This document shows, piece after piece, positions 61,166 through 64,000 of a DNA stretch of 64,000 nucleotides. Source of the DNA: Eukaryota sp. TZLM1-RC. Lineage: Eukaryota > Metamonada: BaSk clade. Under the pieces are notes generated by a model that was not told where the DNA came from, made no database searches, and worked only from the letters and a program-made list of their open reading frames with translations. The position numbers and the translations under genes are program-made. Numbering within the stretch: position 1 is the first letter of the stretch; each line of letters starts with the position of its first letter. The stretch is taken from NCBI GenBank assembly GCA_040285825.1, contig JAUPSS010000003.1, positions 1,488,001 through 1,552,000 on the forward strand. Direction: 5' to 3'.

Positions 61166-62114
61166 AATTGTATTTATTGAATTTGCACACTTGATTAAAT
61201 TAAATCATAACTAATGGGACGACTATCATTAAACCAAGATTTCCTCTACAAAATCTTGATTTGCTTGCTGTCTAGCTAAAGCTTCTCTAATTCGATTGAA
61301 AAACCGCGGTAATCTATTAATAATGGCAAATTGAATCCGTGAACCCCATAAAAAAATATCAAATCTCTTCATTGTTTTTTCTTTCACCATTTTTTGGAAG
61401 TCATCCAAAAAAGTTTCTGCTTCAACTGATAATCTTCCATTTATCGAAAATGGGAAAGCAATAAAAACCAGCTGTGTATTTCTATCGACATTTGCATCTT
61501 CAATTTCTTTATCATATTTTCTATGTTTTTCTTTTGCTTTAAAATCCAGAGCAGCCACAGGATTAAGTTTTCTTCTGTGAACCAAAGTATCGTTTGCAAC
61601 ATTACATGAGACAAAGTCAACAATAGCTTCAGAATTATCAATCCAATCACAGTATACATCACCTCTATCATCAGAACCAAAATTATTCAGAGAAAGTGTT
61701 TCCTTCAGCAGGGGCTCTTTGATACACGATATCCTTGCAGTTTGTGCCATATTGAAAACAGTGTCTCTAACAGCATCATGTAATGAAGAACGATAAGTTA
61801 TCAATTTAGAGCAATTCAGAGCATGGCGCAAAATGAATTGAGGGAAATTCGAACAAATACATTTTTCTTTTGATAATAATTGATTAATGGGGATGTTCAA
61901 ATATAATCTCATTTTTGTTACAAATGCTTCATTAGTGGCACACAATCCAAATCTTCGTGGTACAATGGTTACAAAAAGTGAAGAATCTGACGACTTGTTT
62001 TCACAAACACCCTTTTCCAATAACAATGAGTGAAGATCTTGATTTAAAACAGCCGAGCTGCGTATATTATTATAAAGATCTTTTTCATACATTCCAGTCA
62101 ATCTTTTCTGTAAT
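61166..62114 (-). mobile_element. 5'-truncated LINE (family B), frame intact, with target duplication
   Basis: GTCTTGTTAT occurs at 61156-61165 and 62115-62124. The open frame (about 290 codons) is unbroken: LTGMYEKDLYNN, CICSNFPQFILRHALNC zinc finger, SSLHDAVRDTVF, DDRGDVYCDWIDNSEAIVDF, KHRKYDKEIEDA, and FNRIREALARQQANQDF. It is the best-preserved family B C-terminus and may be recent. Confidence 0.88.
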
Positions 62115-62124
62115 GTCTTGTTAT

Positions 62125-63012
62125 TGAACACATTTCAATCCTTGTTAAATGGAATTGTGTTTCAAATTGCTAAAGGAATACAGAGACTAATTTTTGATTT
62201 AATAAACTTTTACTTCAGTTGCAAAACCTGCAGACATCAATTATTACGATTTACGGTTATTCAAAATTAAGGAGTAACTATTTAAACATTAAAAAACTAC
62301 TACAACACTGACCTTCTTCTCTTTTCTTTATTAGCACGCGCTGCATTGCACCTATTGTGTGATCATTTTATTAAAAGCATTGTGGTATATAAAGCTATTC
62401 TTCAAAATGATGCAAATAATCACCTCGTTCAATCCATATTGGTCAAAAAGTAAAAATGATTTGACGTTCACAAATTTGAACTCTCTTGTCCCAAATAGAA
62501 TCAAAACCAGCAATTTGCTGGCAGCAAAAGAAATTGATGAAGCTGGTTTACTTGGAATTAAAAGCACTAAAAAGTAAGAAATGATTATGCAATGGCAACG
62601 AGTTGAATAAAAATAAGGTTGGGGTCAATCCACCATTATTTTTTTTGAATTGTAAAAGAGGATTCAAATTCTGTTGCACCAATGTGGGATTCACAACACA
62701 TGACATGAACTCATCTTAAAGTGAGAACACTACGGTTTTCGTCAAAAATAATACACTATTTATATGCAAACAAATCACTTGGTTAACACATCTTACAATT
62801 GACCTTAATTTTAATTCATGAACGTAATTTTTCACTTTACCATGCAACATTGACACCATATTGACCGATATTCTCAAGCTTTTATAATTTTATTATTCTA
62901 AACAAATTCAACATCATTCAACATAAAGTTTCTTAAATTATGAAGATAACTATCAAACTTTTGAGCTTAATTTTTAAATTTCTTTTTGTAAGTACTGGAA
63001 AAAAACTTAAAC
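62125..63012. other. Intergenic, nothing firmly recognised
   Basis: A 72-codon frame (62359-62577) ends DEAGLLGIKSTKK; no family recognised. The rest is AT-rich without structure. Confidence 0.4.
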
Positions 63013-63062
63013 AACGTTGTTCGTACTGTATTTTATTCAATTTAAAAAGTACGAACAACGTT
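63013..63062. repeat. 15-bp perfect hairpin with 20-base loop
   Basis: AACGTTGTTCGTACT (63013-63027) and AGTACGAACAACGTT (63048-63062) are exact reverse complements separated by 20 AT-rich bases. Purpose unknown; it could be a terminal repeat remnant or an RNA structure. Confidence 0.6.
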
Positions 63063-63749
63063 TTGAAGCGATGAATTTTTACGGTATGGAGAGGCGGGGT
63101 TTGAGGATTGATAACTTCATCATAACTTATTTCTTTTTGTTTGGTAATAATTCATGTAGTCGAGAAGGCCCACAAGTTGGTAGTTTAGGAAAATTTCCAA
63201 AGGTAAATGTAAATTTTCGGAGTTCCAAGGCTGAAAAAGAAAAATTATTGAACAGCAACACTCAATGAAATGAAATCAGAGATAATGGGACTAAAAAGCT
63301 GGGTCACTAAAAGCATGCATAAGGTATATATGCTATAATAACAAAAAACAAATGGTTTATATCAAGGGGGGACAAACAATGGGAAAATGAAGTGTAAATG
63401 TCAAAATGGGACCAACTAACTAATTATGGCTATGGGCCAGCAGAATAGAGTGAAATTCAATAAGTTTCAATTTATTTGCACAAAGACAAAAGAGAAACAT
63501 CAAAAGAAATCCAACAAATCATAAAGCTTTATTAGTATATTAGTCGAAAGTTCCTGTTTTGCTGGGTCTTCTGAATAGATTATATTCATAATCAGCATTT
63601 ATCTTGATTTTGAAGATGCAGATGTAGGATGGTTAACCAGGATCTTCTCTACATCAGCTTTTGAAACCCCTTACAATGTGAAATCTTTCGGCGATATCTG
63701 CTAGCTGTATTTACTGCTACACTCATGAACTGTCCTCATTCTTGACGAT
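63063..63749. other. Spacer before the CCCH gene
   Basis: One weak frame (to 63268) contains FLFGNNSCSREGPQVGSLGK, faintly like a Fanzor RuvC-II strand, but nothing supports it further. The last 400 bases show no feature. Confidence 0.35.
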
Positions 63750-64000
63750 ATGTCCAACGAAGAATCCCCTCTTTGTCGCTCCACAAGTGACACTCAGTTT
63801 GGTGTTTTCCTCTACAATAGACCGACTTCAATATGCTATTCTCCCCCAAAACGTCTGTCACGAAGCCAAATAGAAAAGATCCTGGCCTCTCAATCAAGAG
63901 AAAGTACAGAGATTTGCCGATCTCTAATAGAACTTGGTTCTTGTAAGCTCGATCACTGCAAGTTTGCTCACAACGTTTCAGAGCTTAGACCGACGCTCAA
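63750..64000 (+). CDS. CCCH zinc-finger protein, 5' part only (runs off window)
   Basis: ATG at 63750 opens a frame to the window end (83 codons, no stop). The start is MSNEESPLCRSTSDTQFGVF. Near the end EICRSLIELGSCKLDHCKFA, continued by HNVSELR, gives C-x8-C-x4-C-x3-H, a CCCH zinc finger as in TTP/ZFP36-like and other RNA-binding proteins. The HNVSELR continuation matches the FAHxxxELR end of TTP-type fingers. CCCH proteins often control mRNA stability; only one finger is within the window, so the subtype is unknown. Confidence 0.75.
   Translation, partial: MSNEESPLCRSTSDTQFGVFLYNRPTSICYSPPKRLSRSQIEKILASQSRESTEICRSLIELGSCKLDHCKFAHNVSELRPTL

Noticed and set aside
63017-63268. FGNNSCSREGP resembling a Fanzor RuvC-II strand
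   Set aside because: No RuvC-I, zinc finger or NRD motif nearby; similarity too short.
1-64000. tRNA, rRNA genes and CRISPR arrays
   Set aside because: I looked for T-loop-like strings, rRNA-like GC-rich blocks and regularly spaced repeats and found none I could support by eye.

Overview
The window is AT-rich nuclear DNA from a unicellular eukaryote. Its genes are mostly single long open reading frames with short gaps, and the content is eukaryote-specific: a formin, a RasGEF, an ELMO-domain protein, spliceosomal helicases and factors, the U3 processome factor UTP25 and a TTLL1-type tubulin polyglutamylase. The last suggests a cilium or flagellum. The standard genetic code fits every gene. 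I cannot place the organism more precisely than a flagellum-bearing, intron-poor protist.

Layout. 1-590: end of a vWA-like protein. 788-1705: ELMO protein. 1706-11800: a mobile-element graveyard with a fossil Fanzor-like (eukaryotic TnpB) gene containing a perfect foldback, plus several decayed LINEs. 12307-18081: proline-rich/coiled-coil protein, LSm4, SART3/Prp24-like factor and a membrane protein. 18082-18724: second Fanzor fossil. 19944-24433: formin and glycerate kinase. 25040-27300: a deleted Fanzor derivative and a fourth Fanzor remnant. 28307-35819: acetyltransferase, LINE, UTP25, PRP16. 36044-41700: a more complete Fanzor, LINEs, and a Fanzor copy split by a LINE that is itself split by another LINE. 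42165-47781: Aquarius-like helicase and RasGEF. 47840-49925: LINE fragments. 50373-59776: coiled-coil protein, LINE, subtilisin-like protease, TTLL1. 59820-62114: two LINEs. 63750-end: start of a CCCH zinc-finger protein.

How genes relate. Four genes act in or around splicing (LSm4, SART3-like, PRP16, Aquarius-like), although almost no introns are visible. There are no operons, but starts of divergent genes are very close (LSm4/SART3 about 66 bp; coiled-coil/protease about 34 bp before a LINE separated them). Mobile elements repeatedly sit within tens of bases upstream of start codons.

Two mobile systems dominate. (1) Non-LTR retrotransposons have an N-terminal CCHC zinc knuckle, a YMDD reverse transcriptase and a C-terminal zinc finger plus restriction-like endonuclease. 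They are mostly 5'-truncated, and many have target-site duplications readable by eye. (2) Fanzor-like RNA-guided nuclease genes fall into at least two subfamilies. Most copies are broken, but one keeps its RuvC half open. The Fanzor loci are the most notable content.
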